Assembly: GCA_965263045.1 (NCBI GenBank)
Contig: CBDHGK010000006.1
Coordinates: 1-64,000, forward strand
DNA length: 64,000 nt
Direction: 5' to 3'
Source of the DNA: G963664115 sp965263045
GTDB lineage: Bacteria > Acidobacteriota > Terriglobia > 20CM-2-55-15
The notes under the pieces were generated by a model. The model saw only the letters and a program-made list of their open reading frames with translations. It was not told the DNA's origin and did no database searches. How positions within the stretch are numbered: the first letter of the stretch is position 1; each line of letters starts with the position of its first letter. Positions 15,779 through 24,692 of this stretch are shown here, piece by piece. Position numbers and translations under genes: made by a program.

Positions 15779-18204
15779 ATCTTGTTGCTGAACGTGCGGA
15801 ATACGATGCGGCCGGGGCGCTGGCCGAAGAATTGCCCTGGTGGGGTTATCTCAAAGACGGCCGGACCTGTCTGACCCAGGATGGTCAGTTGTTATGCGTC
15901 GGCCGCATCACCCCCAGCCCCCTCGATGGCCGAACCCCCGAGGCGCTCGATGCGGTGCTGGAACGCTGGACCCGTCTGCTGTCGAATGTCGAGCCCGGCG
16001 GCCGGCTCCATTTCTATCTGCTCCGGCGGCCGGTTGTTCTTCCCGACGAGGAATCCGATCACGGCGATAGCGTGTCGGCAATCGCGCGCCGGCGGCGCAA
16101 GGCATTCCTTGCCGAACGATTGCAGGACGTCCAGGCATATCTGGTCTGGTGTCACGATCCGGGGTTACAACAGGCCACCGCCACCGATGGCAGAGGGCCG
16201 TGGTGGCTCAACACCGCGCGGGCCTGGCTGGCCCGCCAGCGGGCGCCCCAGGAGGCCGTCTACATTTACGACGAGATCGAGGCGGCAGCCTCGCGGTTCC
16301 GGCAGCTTGTCGATGCGGGTTCGAAGCTCGTCTCCGACCTGACGGAGATCGAACTGTTGAACGGCCGGGACGGGGGCCGTTTCTTGAGTGAGCTGGTCAA
16401 CCGGCCCGGGCTACCCTGGGATGGGTCGGTCGGGGCCGGATTGAACTGGAGCCTCGCCGTATCTGAGCTGGATGCCGAGCGGCGCTTCCTGCGCCTCGAT
16501 GGGGAGCCCGTCATCCTCTATTCCTTGCTCTCGCCACCGGGCACAGCGCGCGCCAACATGCTCAACGACCTGTACCGTTTGAACGCCCGCATGACGGTGT
16601 CGCTGGAATGGCGGCCCTACACGACCGAGGCGGGCCGCAAGAAGATCAACTCCGCGCGCAAGCACTATTTTTCGCAGCGGTACTCGATGATGGCGCACGT
16701 TCAGGAAACCGAAGGCAGCGCCGTGGCCATGGAGGACAGCGTGGCCAGCGCGGAGTCAGATCGGCTCTCGAAAGCCCTGGTCGAGCTGGAAACCGATGGC
16801 ATTGCCTATGGCGACATCAGCCTGTCCATTGCGCTGCATGGCGAGCTTTCAGATATCGAGCGCCTGGACGGCGATCTCCGGCGCATCTTCGCCACCCATG
16901 ACGCCAAACTGATCCGGGAAGGCTATGGGCAACTCGCGCAGTGGTTCAATCGGATGCCCGGCCAGCCCCGCTCCCGGCAACTCCGCAAGGTCCTGGTGTC
17001 TGCCGGGGCCGCCGCCTCGCTCGCGCCCCTGTTCGGCCCGCCGCGCGGCACCGAGCGGTGCGCGCATCTGGACGCGCCAGCGATGACCACCCTCGAAACG
17101 CACTGGCAGACGCCCTTCTTTTATGACCTCTTTGCCGGCGATGTCGGGCACACCCTGATCCTGGGGGCGACCGGGGCGGGCAAGAGCTTCACGTTGAATT
17201 TCCTGCTCGTTCAAGCGTTGCAGTACCGGCCGCGCGTCCTGATCCTCGACCTGGGCGGCAGCTATCGTTCGCTCACCCGCTTCCTCGGCGGGGGCTACCT
17301 GGAACTGTCGCCCGACGACGGCCGATCGGGAGATTCCTTCCGCTTGCGCCCGTTCAGTCTCCCTCCCGGGGAACGCACATTTCAATTCCTGACCGGATGG
17401 GTCACGCGATTGCTTCGGCTTGGCGGGATGGAAACCTCCGGCGACGATCCCACTGAAATCCGCAATCGCATCGAAGACCTCTATGCCTTTTCTCCGGACC
17501 GCCGCGACCTCAGCTCGCTGGTCCGATCCTTGCCCAAGAGCATGTGGGCCGCGATGGGACGCTGGCACGGCGCGGGCACCTGGGCCCGGTATTTCGATAA
17601 CCCGGCCGATGGCGACGACCTGGAATTTGCCGACTGGCAGGTGATCGACCTGGCCGGGGCGGCCGAACATGAAGACCTCTGCGAAGCCGCCATGTTCTAC
17701 CTGCTCGAACGCTTGCGGATCGCTCTTGAAGATCCCACTGAAATTGCCCGCGTCAAGCTCATGGTGGTCGACGAGGCGTGGCGCTATCTGAAGGACCCGG
17801 CCGTGCTGTCCTATCTCGCCGAGGCCGCCAAGACCTGGCGGAAGAAAAACGCCGCCCTCATCATGGCGACACAGAGCGCCGTCGACGTCACAAGTACGCC
17901 CGAGGCGGCCGGGTTGCTCGAATCCATGCCCACCAAGATTTTCCTGGCGAACCCGAATCTTCCCGAAAAGGTCGGCGAGATCTTCCGGCTCAATCCAAGC
18001 GAAATGGACACGATCCAATCTCTCGTTCCAAAGATGGAACTCTATTTGAAGCGCGCCGGAGGGGCCGCGATCCTCCGGCTTGAAGTCGATCGGGCTAGTT
18101 ACTGGCTCTATACGTCCAACCCCCGTGATTCGGAACGGCGCGCAGAAATGATCGAGGAACACGGACTGCAACGCGCCCTGGAAATATTGGGCGCAGGGAG
18201 TTAA
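15775..18204 (+). CDS. trbE: TrbE/VirB4 T4SS ATPase
   Basis: 809 residues, the usual VirB4 length. Walker A GATGAGKSF at about 463-471, Walker B LMVVDEAWRYL at about 660-670, then the MATQS motif (about 695). The N-terminal CagE/TrbE/VirB domain includes the ARRRRKAFLAERLQDVQAYL segment. It energises pilin handling and substrate transfer at the inner membrane. It is in an operon with trbC and trbD by overlapping codons. Confidence 0.93.
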   Translation: MNLVAERAEYDAAGALAEELPWWGYLKDGRTCLTQDGQLLCVGRITPSPLDGRTPEALDAVLERWTRLLSNVEPGGRLHFYLLRRPVVLPDEESDHGDSVSAIARRRRKAFLAERLQDVQAYLVWCHDPGLQQATATDGRGPWWLNTARAWLARQRAPQEAVYIYDEIEAAASRFRQLVDAGSKLVSDLTEIELLNGRDGGRFLSELVNRPGLPWDGSVGAGLNWSLAVSELDAERRFLRLDGEPVILYSLLSPPGTARANMLNDLYRLNARMTVSLEWRPYTTEAGRKKINSARKHYFSQRYSMMAHVQETEGSAVAMEDSVASAESDRLSKALVELETDGIAYGDISLSIALHGELSDIERLDGDLRRIFATHDAKLIREGYGQLAQWFNRMPGQPRSRQLRKVLVSAGAAASLAPLFGPPRGTERCAHLDAPAMTTLETHWQTPFFYDLFAGDVGHTLILGATGAGKSFTLNFLLVQALQYRPRVLILDLGGSYRSLTRFLGGGYLELSPDDGRSGDSFRLRPFSLPPGERTFQFLTGWVTRLLRLGGMETSGDDPTEIRNRIEDLYAFSPDRRDLSSLVRSLPKSMWAAMGRWHGAGTWARYFDNPADGDDLEFADWQVIDLAGAAEHEDLCEAAMFYLLERLRIALEDPTEIARVKLMVVDEAWRYLKDPAVLSYLAEAAKTWRKKNAALIMATQSAVDVTSTPEAAGLLESMPTKIFLANPNLPEKVGEIFRLNPSEMDTIQSLVPKMELYLKRAGGAAILRLEVDRASYWLYTSNPRDSERRAEMIEEHGLQRALEILGAGS

Positions 18205-18240
18205 GGAACACATATTCAGGAGGATAAGGAGAACCATTCA

Positions 18241-19107
18241 ATGCATTACTTTAAGAGAATCCTGCGGGTCTTGTGGACGGGCGTTATGGTTCCGTCCCTC
18301 TTGCCATGGGCGATCGCTCCCCTACCGGCGACTGGAGCCCAGGGACCGATGCTGCGCATCGAGGCGGTCCCCGGTGTCGATCAACTGGTCGATATCCAGA
18401 CGCAGGTGCGCCATACCACCGTCATCGTCCTGCCGGAGAACGAAACGATCCTCGATTTCGTTGTCGGAGATTCCGAATACTGGCATCTGACCGGCGCGGC
18501 GAATGTGGCGTTCCTGAAACCGATTGCAACGGGTGTGGAAACCAACATCGCCCTGATTTGCGAGTCCGGCCAGATCTATTCGTTCCTCGCATCTGAGGGC
18601 GGGGAGCCGCACCTGGTGGTCCGGATCGAGCCGCCGGCCGACGAGGACGACGCACTCATAGCGGCCGAACCGCATGCCCCCGCCTTCGTTGCCCGTTCCG
18701 AAATCACGGCCTATCAGGCACTCGCCCAACAAGCCCAGGAGACGACGCGCACGGCCCAGATCGCAGCCGACACGCGGACCGCCCAAGCCCGCGCCGCGGC
18801 CAAAGCGGCAGTGGAGGAGTTTCGGGCGGATTATCCCACGCGGCTTCATTTTGTTTACACCCTGTCGGATCGTGCACAGGAGCCTCCCTTCAATGTCGAA
18901 GCGATGTGGCACGACGGGCAGTTCACCTATCTCCGCTCACACGCCCAGGAATCACCGGCCCTGTATGAAGCCGTGGACGGTGACCCGTCGCTGGTCGCCT
19001 ATGACCTCACCGAAGACGGCCTGTTCATTGTGCGGCGGCGCCTCAATTCAGGCTGGCTGCAAATTGGAGAGCGGCGCGCCACCTGGCGCTATGAACCGGA
19101 GCGTTAA
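18241..19107 (+). CDS. trbG: TrbG/VirB9 outer-membrane-complex protein
   Basis: 288 residues, preceded by AGGAGGATAAGGAG. Signal peptide about 1-32, then a VirB9/CagX N-domain (TTVIVLPENETILDFVVGDS, WHLTGAANVAFLKP, TNIALICESGQIYSF) and a C-domain (YTLSDRAQEPPFNVEAMWHD, FTYLRSH, LVAYDLTEDGLFIV). VirB9 links the T4SS core channel to the outer membrane. A helical, Ala-rich linker sits at about 145-195. No VirB7 lipoprotein is evident nearby. Confidence 0.9.
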   Translation: MHYFKRILRVLWTGVMVPSLLPWAIAPLPATGAQGPMLRIEAVPGVDQLVDIQTQVRHTTVIVLPENETILDFVVGDSEYWHLTGAANVAFLKPIATGVETNIALICESGQIYSFLASEGGEPHLVVRIEPPADEDDALIAAEPHAPAFVARSEITAYQALAQQAQETTRTAQIAADTRTAQARAAAKAAVEEFRADYPTRLHFVYTLSDRAQEPPFNVEAMWHDGQFTYLRSHAQESPALYEAVDGDPSLVAYDLTEDGLFIVRRRLNSGWLQIGERRATWRYEPER

Positions 19108-19109
19108 GC

Positions 19110-20498
19110 ATGAGTGTATGGAAAAAGATTCCCCTTCCGCCTGGCGGTGTGATGCCGGGCGGCCTCGTTACCAAAATCGGGATCGCGGCCACGTCCTTGC
19201 TCCTGGCCGCCATGCTACTCACCTACACTTTCACCGGCGGCGGTGCGCAGGATGCTGAGATCGAGGTTCCCGAGGCCGCGGACCTCGGCCTTCAACAGAG
19301 GGCCCAGGCCGCGATCGAGGCCGAGGCGCGCCGGCAAGCCGCCCAGCTCCGGCTACAGGCCGATGCGGCCGAGCGCCAGTTAGCTCAGCTACAGGGCGAA
19401 CAGGAATCGAATGCAGCCCTATTGAGCGCCGGCATCGTGCCGCTCCAGGGTCAAGACCCCGAAGCGGGCTTGCTTCCCGACGATCAGCCTGTCCCCTTCG
19501 GGGGCCAGGCCCCGCGCACCGAGGCCGAGGCGGTGTTGCTGGAAACACTGCGGCTCGAGGAAATGGAGCGCCGTCGTCGCTCCCTGCGCACCGGGCCGCT
19601 TGTGCTGTCCTACCGGAACTCCGAAACGGGGGCGGACGCTACCGCAGCGGCGGGGGCGCAAGTGCCGGACGCACTTTCCGGGCTGGCACAGGCCGCCCAG
19701 GGCACTCCCCAGGCCGCCCTTCCCGTTGTCACCGCCGAAAACGCCGTCTCGACGGCCGGAGACTTTCTCGAATTGCTCACCGAACTCAACGATCGGGAAC
19801 GGGCCGCTACCGGGCAGCCCGCGCTGGCGGCGGGCGGCCCGGCCCTTGCCGGTGTGGCCCCTGCCCTTGCCCTCGTGCAGCCTGAAACCGAAACTCCCGT
19901 CGCCGGGCTGCCTTCCGATCCGGCCGGTTGGGACCGTATTTATGAAGGATCGTTCCTGGAGGCCGTCCTTGTCACACAGCTCAGCGGCGACTTTCCCGGT
20001 CCGGTCCTCGCCAACGTATCGGTCCCTTTCTATTCCGCGGACCGTCAACGGGTCTTGATCCCACGTGGCGCGCGGGTTGTCGGCAGCGTCGAGGCCGTTT
20101 CCGGGGCCGATCAGGAGCGCCTCGCCGTTGCCTTTCACCGCCTCATCTGGCCCGACGGCCGCACCGTCTCACTCCAATTCAATGGCCTCAACCAGATTGG
20201 GGAAAGCGCGCTCAAGGACGCAGTCAACAGGCATTACTTCTCGATGTTTGCGGCGGCCGGCGCCGTCGGCATCCTTTCCGGGCTCACCGCGATCGGCTCA
20301 AACCCCTATGCCGGAGGCCAACAGGGCTTCCAGGCCGGGGCCAGTCAAGGGCTTGGGGAAACTGCTGTGCGGATTCTCGACCGCTTCCTCAATCGCCTGC
20401 CCACCATCACGATTCACGCCGGCCACCGCTTGCGAATCTGGTTCACCGGCGATGTCCTCGTACCGCAGCAGCCCCAACCGACAGGAGGAATTCAATGA
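19110..20498 (+). CDS. trbI: TrbI/VirB10 core-channel protein
   Basis: 462 residues. One transmembrane helix at about 20-42 (IAATSLLLAAMLLTYTF), a periplasmic coiled-coil and Ala/Pro/Gly-rich linker (45-265), then the conserved C-terminal beta-barrel domain (about 270-460): YEGSFLEAVLVTQLSGDFPG, VLIPRGARVVGS, and the antenna-type hydrophobic helix FAAAGAVGILSGLTAIG. It spans both membranes and senses ATPase activity. It overlaps trbJ1 by four bases. Confidence 0.92.
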   Translation: MSVWKKIPLPPGGVMPGGLVTKIGIAATSLLLAAMLLTYTFTGGGAQDAEIEVPEAADLGLQQRAQAAIEAEARRQAAQLRLQADAAERQLAQLQGEQESNAALLSAGIVPLQGQDPEAGLLPDDQPVPFGGQAPRTEAEAVLLETLRLEEMERRRRSLRTGPLVLSYRNSETGADATAAAGAQVPDALSGLAQAAQGTPQAALPVVTAENAVSTAGDFLELLTELNDRERAATGQPALAAGGPALAGVAPALALVQPETETPVAGLPSDPAGWDRIYEGSFLEAVLVTQLSGDFPGPVLANVSVPFYSADRQRVLIPRGARVVGSVEAVSGADQERLAVAFHRLIWPDGRTVSLQFNGLNQIGESALKDAVNRHYFSMFAAAGAVGILSGLTAIGSNPYAGGQQGFQAGASQGLGETAVRILDRFLNRLPTITIHAGHRLRIWFTGDVLVPQQPQPTGGIQ

Positions 20499-21350
20499 CG
20501 ATGAAACACACGATCGCCTTCTCTCTCACCCTCACTGTGGTCCTGTGCAATGCCACCGCGCGCGAGCGCGCAGTTCGACCTGGATCTGCAAGCCACCCAG
20601 ATCGGCACTCAGCTTCAGGAGATCCTCAATCGGGTCACTCAATACACGGCACAGCTCACTCAATTCACCCGCCTCGACTGTTCAGCGCAGGGCATGGCAA
20701 CCGGCGCCGAAGCAACCCCTATAAACGAGGCCGCCGTTGTCTGTGACACCCTCAACATGATCGGCGCGTTCAGGGATTCCTACCAACAGTTACTCGCCGT
20801 GCCCACCGATCTGCTCAATACCCCCGCGCCGCTTCCCGACTGGCGCGACGTGTTGCGAGCCGCGGATACCGTCACCGAGGCCGATATTCGGAACGTCTAC
20901 CCGGGCAGCGCCGACGCAGCGGTGGCCGTCTTTCAGCGCCGGCGCGACTACGCCGATCGCAGCGTCGTCCTAGCACATGCGCGGGCCGATGCCTCGACCG
21001 CACTTACGGATGCTTTGGACGCGGCCCAGGCCGCTGTTGCGGATCTTGAAGCGCAGAACAGCGTCACCAGCACGGCTCTTGCACAAACTCAGGTGGCTGC
21101 CGCGCTCACTCGGGCGCGCTTACTCGTCGCGCTTTCTAACCTTCGCTCTCACGAGGCAGCCGCTCAAGCGGCGGATGCCTACAACGCAGAAGTAGCGCGG
21201 CGGGCGGCCGATGCGCGGCGGCTGGCGGATCGCGCCGCTCTTGAAGCGCAGTGGGCCGAGGAACAGGCAACCATAGCCGCGGCGGCCGACCAGAGAATCC
21301 AATCCATGTACGGCGGCTTTCAGATCCCTGACGGCCTGGGCGGGAACTAA
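20495..21350 (+). pseudogene. trbJ: TrbJ/VirB5-like protein, copy 1 (frameshift in signal peptide)
   Basis: The first 19 codons from ATG 20495 read as a signal peptide (KHTIAFSLTLTVVLCN) but that frame then degenerates. The mature protein (ASAQFDLDLQATQIG onward, 20556-21350) is in another frame. The switch falls in the GC-dinucleotide-rich run at 20558-20576. A short ATG at 20550 could start the mature part without a full signal. The body has the VirB5-type helical layout with the block WRDVLRAADTVTEADIRNVY and the shared C-terminus QSMYGGFQIPDGLGGN. VirB5/TrbJ proteins are minor pilus-tip components. Confidence 0.7.
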
Positions 21351-21381
21351 CGACCGCCACATTCATCAAGGAGCATCCCCA

Positions 21382-21980
21382 ATGAAGAAAACACTCATTG
21401 TCCTCTTTGCAATCGTTGCCTTGATCGGGAGCGCGGGTTTCGAGACTGTCATCGCCCAAGATGGCGGCGTGGCCGCCTACCTGGTGATGATCGTCAACCA
21501 AGGCACACAGATTACTAATCAGCTTACGGCCCTCACACGCATGACGGCCCATATCGACCAACTCACCGGGCAGTTCGAGCATCTGAAAGAATCCGCTCTG
21601 GGACAGATCGGCGCAATTACAGACCCCATCGCCGATCTCGTTGCCGTGCCCACCGACCTGCTCAACACCACGCGCGACTGGCATTCCGATTTCACCGGCC
21701 CGGCCGGGAGGCTCGTGACTGCACTGACAGAACTGCGTGACGGCACATCGCTCAGTGAGAGCTGGCGCGACGTGTTGCAAGCCGCGGACACCGTCACCGA
21801 GGCCGATATTCGGAACGTCTACCCGGGCAGCGCCGACGCAGCGGTGGCCGTCTTTCAGCGCCGGCGCGACTACGCCGATCGCAGCATTGTCCTGGCACAT
21901 GCACGCGCCGATGCCGCAGCCTCACTTGCGGCGACTGCGGTTGAGGTCCAGGACAAGATCGACACCGTAGCGGGGCAAAA
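21382..21980 (+). pseudogene. trbJ: TrbJ/VirB5-like protein, copy 2, 5' part (interrupted by IS3 element)
   Basis: Signal peptide at about 1-25 (LIVLFAIVALIGSAGF, then VIAQ), then a helical domain and the conserved WRDVLQAADTVTEADIRNVY core. The frame runs up to GTAGCGGGGCAAAA, where the IS3 element starts. The 3' part resumes at 23460. Joining them after removing the element and a 3-base AAA repeat gives the uninterrupted reading AGQNNVSDTALQ, so this is a recent disruption of an otherwise intact gene. Confidence 0.85.
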
Positions 21981-22006
21981 TGGAGTGCGCCCCGTGAACT
22001 GGAGAG

Positions 22007-22936
22007 TTATTTCCCTAGGATTAGTACAGGCCGATCAGCAGGTTTCATGTTCACAAGAGCGTCTTCAAACTCATTCGGCGGAACGTAGCCGATAGAGGAG
22101 TGAAGGCGCTTGAAGTTATAGACTTCCTCGATGAAGAAGGGAAGCCTTTCGATCACGTCGTCGTAGGTTTCATAGTTCCATAAGTGAACCTCCTCGTATT
22201 TGAGAGTCTTGTAGAACGACTCGATGAATGCATTGTCGTAGGGATTGCCCTTGGCAGACATGCTGATCTGGACCCCGTGTTCACCGAGTAGGTCGACATA
22301 GTCGGCCGAAGCGTACTGGCTGCCGCGGTCTGAGTGGTGAATGCAGTCGGGACCAGGCCGCCGAGAGTCGAGAGCCATGCGAAGAGCGGCGACGCACAGG
22401 GCGCTGTCGATCCGCTTGGAGATCGCCCAACCGACGATCCTGCGAGAATACAGATCCAGAATCGCCGCCAGATAGACGAAGCTGGAGCGAATCCGGATGT
22501 AAGTGATGTCGGCGACCCACACTTCGTTGAGTGCACGAACCTTCCGATTCTTGATCAGATTCGGATAGATCGGTAGCTGGTGTTTCGAATCGGTGGTCCG
22601 TATGAACGCACGCCAAACGATGGGTCCGAGATCGTACTTGCCCATTACGCGGCGAACACGTTTGGCGTTGACCTGGATGCCACGACGGTCCAGTTCCCGC
22701 ACGATGCGACGGTAGCCGTAACCCGGGAATTCAGCATGAATGTCGTCGATCTGGAGACGCAGTTTCTCATCCTCGGCTTCACGCCGCTGCCGGGCCGATC
22801 GGTCCGGCTTGTAGTAGTAGCTGCTGGGCGCCAAGCCGGTCACTTGGCACGCTTTCGAAACTGATCCAAGTTGTTCGAGGTGATCGCGGACGTATTGGCG
22901 CTTTTCCGCTGTCGAACCCAAACTTGCAGTTTTTTT
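22007..22936 (-). CDS. IS3-family transposase OrfB (DDE integrase domain)
   Basis: Made as an OrfAB fusion by -1 frameshifting on an A7 run (22930-22936, minus strand), giving KKTASLGSTAEKRQ at the junction. It contains the HTH_21-like segment (CQVTGLAPSSYYYKPDRSAR), and the rve/DDE core with VWVADITYI (first D), HHSDRGSQYAS (second D) and NAFIESFYKTLK (E). The C-terminus YNFKRLHSSIGYVPPNEFE is typical of the family. It looks intact and probably active. Confidence 0.9.
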   Translation of the reverse strand, partial: KKTASLGSTAEKRQYVRDHLEQLGSVSKACQVTGLAPSSYYYKPDRSARQRREAEDEKLRLQIDDIHAEFPGYGYRRIVRELDRRGIQVNAKRVRRVMGKYDLGPIVWRAFIRTTDSKHQLPIYPNLIKNRKVRALNEVWVADITYIRIRSSFVYLAAILDLYSRRIVGWAISKRIDSALCVAALRMALDSRRPGPDCIHHSDRGSQYASADYVDLLGEHGVQISMSAKGNPYDNAFIESFYKTLKYEEVHLWNYETYDDVIERLPFFIEEVYNFKRLHSSIGYVPPNEFEDALVNMKPADRPVLILGK

Positions 22937-23196
22937 AGGTGTTCGATTTGCATGACCAGGTCGCCGATCTTCGCCTTCAGCTTCTCGTTCTCGGCTTCCA
23001 ATTGGCGCTCCTGTCGGGACGGCTGGTCTGCCAGAGCGCTGACGTTGCTGCGATACTGTTTTCGCCACCGTTCGATCAGGCTTCGCGAAATTTGATACTC
23101 GCGTGCGGCCTGGGCCATCGTTACTTGCCCGGTCTCGACCTGTTCGACCATCTGGCGTTTGAATTCGGGTTCGAACTTTCGACGGATTTTTCCCAT
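22840..23196 (-). CDS. IS3-family transposase OrfA (HTH protein)
   Basis: 118 residues from ATG 23196 (MGKIRRKFEPEFKRQMVEQV). N-terminal transposase_8-type helix-turn-helix (VTMAQAAREYQISRSLIERW) and a C-terminal leucine-zipper-like coiled coil (AENEKLKAKIGDLVMQIEHL) just before the slippery A7 site. It binds the element ends and partners OrfAB. Confidence 0.9.
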   Translation of the reverse strand: MGKIRRKFEPEFKRQMVEQVETGQVTMAQAAREYQISRSLIERWRKQYRSNVSALADQPSRQERQLEAENEKLKAKIGDLVMQIEHLKKLQVWVRQRKSANTSAITSNNLDQFRKRAK

Positions 23197-23246
23197 TTCG
23201 AATATCGGTGTCCTTTGCGACCGGCCCAAAAACGACTCGCGCGAGA

Positions 23247-23356
23247 GGCTGTGGAAAATGCCACGTCTGATGGAAATCCGTAAACAACACGGATTCCCAC
23301 AGCCGTTTGGAAAAGCCTCGCAAAAAACGCTCTGCTTTACCACATTTTCCACAGCC
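23247..23356 (-). ncRNA. Three-stem structured element, copy 1 (in IS3 element)
   Basis: Outer stem GGCTGTGGAAAATG (23247-23260) with CATTTTCCACAGCC (23343-23356), perfect over 14 bp. It encloses stem 2 (23272-23281 with 23289-23298) and stem 3 (23309-23316 with 23334-23341). A homologous element at 56465-56561 in an IS21 element keeps all three stems with compensatory changes. The stem-2 mismatch is A-C on the plus strand but G-U on the minus strand, favouring a minus-strand RNA. Whether it is transcribed is unknown. Confidence 0.5.
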
Positions 23357-23459
23357 TCGACGGCGGGCTCTCATTCCACTCGTTTCAGGCCGTCGCTCTA
23401 TGCCGATAATTCTGTACTAAACTTTTGGGAAAAGTCTCCAGTCGGAAGGGCGCACTCAA

Positions 23460-23736
23460 AAACAATGTTTCCGACACGGCGCTGCAACAAGCGATCCTTG
23501 CCGGCAATCTATCTCAAGGACAGCTCACTACAGCACTGGCACAGATGGAAGCTATGGACGCTTCCGCAGCAGCGGCCGCAGCCTACAACGCAGAAGTGGC
23601 GCGGCGGCTGGCCGATCGTGCCGCTCTTGAAGCGCAGTGGGCCGAGGAGAGGGCGACCATAGCCGCGGCGGCCGATCAGAGAATCCAATCCATGTACGGC
23701 GGCTTTCAGATCCCGGCCGGCCTGGGCGGGAACTAA
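23460..23736 (+). pseudogene. trbJ: TrbJ/VirB5-like protein, copy 2, 3' part
   Basis: Continues the frame of 21382-21980 beyond the IS3 element (NNVSDTALQQAILAGNLSQG), and ends in the same C-terminal block as the other copies (RRLADRAALEAQWAEERATI, QSMYGGFQIPAGLGGN). Its last bases and the spacer AACTAAATACCATGATG closely match the end of copy 3 and the trbL start, consistent with tandem duplication or gene conversion. Confidence 0.85.
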
Positions 23737-23741
23737 ATACC

Positions 23742-24692
23742 ATGATGAAAAAACGGGTTATTACCTGGACGCTCCTGGTTGCACTGACCGCGGCCGTCCC
23801 GGCCTTCGGCATCTTCGGCATTCCAAGTCCCGAAGACTTGCTTATCTGGTTCGTTCTACGGCCGATCATGCACGGCAATCAGCGGGCAATGATCGCCAAC
23901 CAGCTTGAGCAGCTTCGGCAGCTCGTGGAACAGTTACAGACTGCCCGGAGCCAGCTCACCCACGTCACCGATTCCGTCCAGGGTTTGGTGGGTCCGATTG
24001 CAGACCCCATCGCCGATCTTGTTAGAGCTCCGACCGATCTACTCAACACCACGCGCGACTGGCACTCCGATTTCACCGGCCCGGCCGGCGCCATGGTTAC
24101 TTCTCTCGGCGACCTCACCGCCAACGGGGAGTCGTTCAGTCGGAGCTGGCGTGACGTGTTGCAAGCTGCGGACACCGTCACCGAGGCCGATATTCGGAAC
24201 GTCTACCCGGGCAGCGCCGATCGAGCGGTGGCCGTCTTTCAGCGCCGGCGCGACTACGCCGATCGCAGCCTGGAATATGCCGGAGCCAGGGCCGACGCAG
24301 GGGCCGATCTGGTCGCAGTCCACCAGGCCACCACCGCGGCCCTGGGCCGCATCGGGGAGCGGATTGATACGGACCCCGATACCGGCGGGCCGAACCGCTC
24401 GGCGGCGGCGCTCACCGAGGGCGATGTTCTCGGCTCGCTCGCCGAAATCCGCACCCTGATCGGAATTGGACGCAGCCGCGCCGCCTCCGCAACCCAAGGC
24501 GCGGCGGCTCGCTTTCGTCAAGAGGAACTCCGGCGGGGGTATGAGGCGCGCCGGTTGGCTGATCGTGCCGCTCTTGAAGCGCAATGGGCCGAGGAACAGG
24601 CAACCATAGCCGCGGCGGCCGATCAGAGAATCCAATCCATGTACGGCGGCTTTCAGATTCCGGCCGGCCTGGGCGGGAACCAAATACCATGA
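23742..24692 (+). CDS. trbJ: TrbJ/VirB5-like protein, copy 3 (intact)
   Basis: 316 residues from ATG 23742; the ATG lies 3 bases after the copy 2 stop. Signal peptide about 1-23 (ITWTLLVALTAAVPAFG), helical N-domain (QLEQLRQLVEQLQTARSQL), the shared block WRDVLQAADTVTEADIRNVY and the shared C-terminus QSMYGGFQIPAGLGGN. It ends QIP because the TAA seen in copy 2 is CAA here, so its stop (TGA 24690-24692) overlaps the trbL start. This is the only trbJ copy without visible damage and probably the working minor pilus protein. Confidence 0.85.
   Translation: MMKKRVITWTLLVALTAAVPAFGIFGIPSPEDLLIWFVLRPIMHGNQRAMIANQLEQLRQLVEQLQTARSQLTHVTDSVQGLVGPIADPIADLVRAPTDLLNTTRDWHSDFTGPAGAMVTSLGDLTANGESFSRSWRDVLQAADTVTEADIRNVYPGSADRAVAVFQRRRDYADRSLEYAGARADAGADLVAVHQATTAALGRIGERIDTDPDTGGPNRSAAALTEGDVLGSLAEIRTLIGIGRSRAASATQGAAARFRQEELRRGYEARRLADRAALEAQWAEEQATIAAAADQRIQSMYGGFQIPAGLGGNQIP

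Larger units (their letters stand above)
21981..23459 (-). mobile_element. IS3-family insertion sequence inside trbJ2
   Basis: About 1479 bp. Imperfect terminal inverted repeats: TGGAGTGCGCCC...ACTGGAGA at the left (21981-22005) and the complement TCTCCAGT...GGGCGCACTCAA at the right (23435-23459). An AAA repeat flanks it, and IS3 elements typically make 3-4 bp target duplications. Element plus one target copy is 1482 bp, a multiple of three. It carries orfA and orfB on the minus strand, and a structured region (23247-23356) between orfA and the right end. Confidence 0.88.

Noticed and set aside
16849..18237. 462-codon minus-strand open frame
   Set aside because: Antisense shadow of trbE; the plus strand has both Walker motifs in place.
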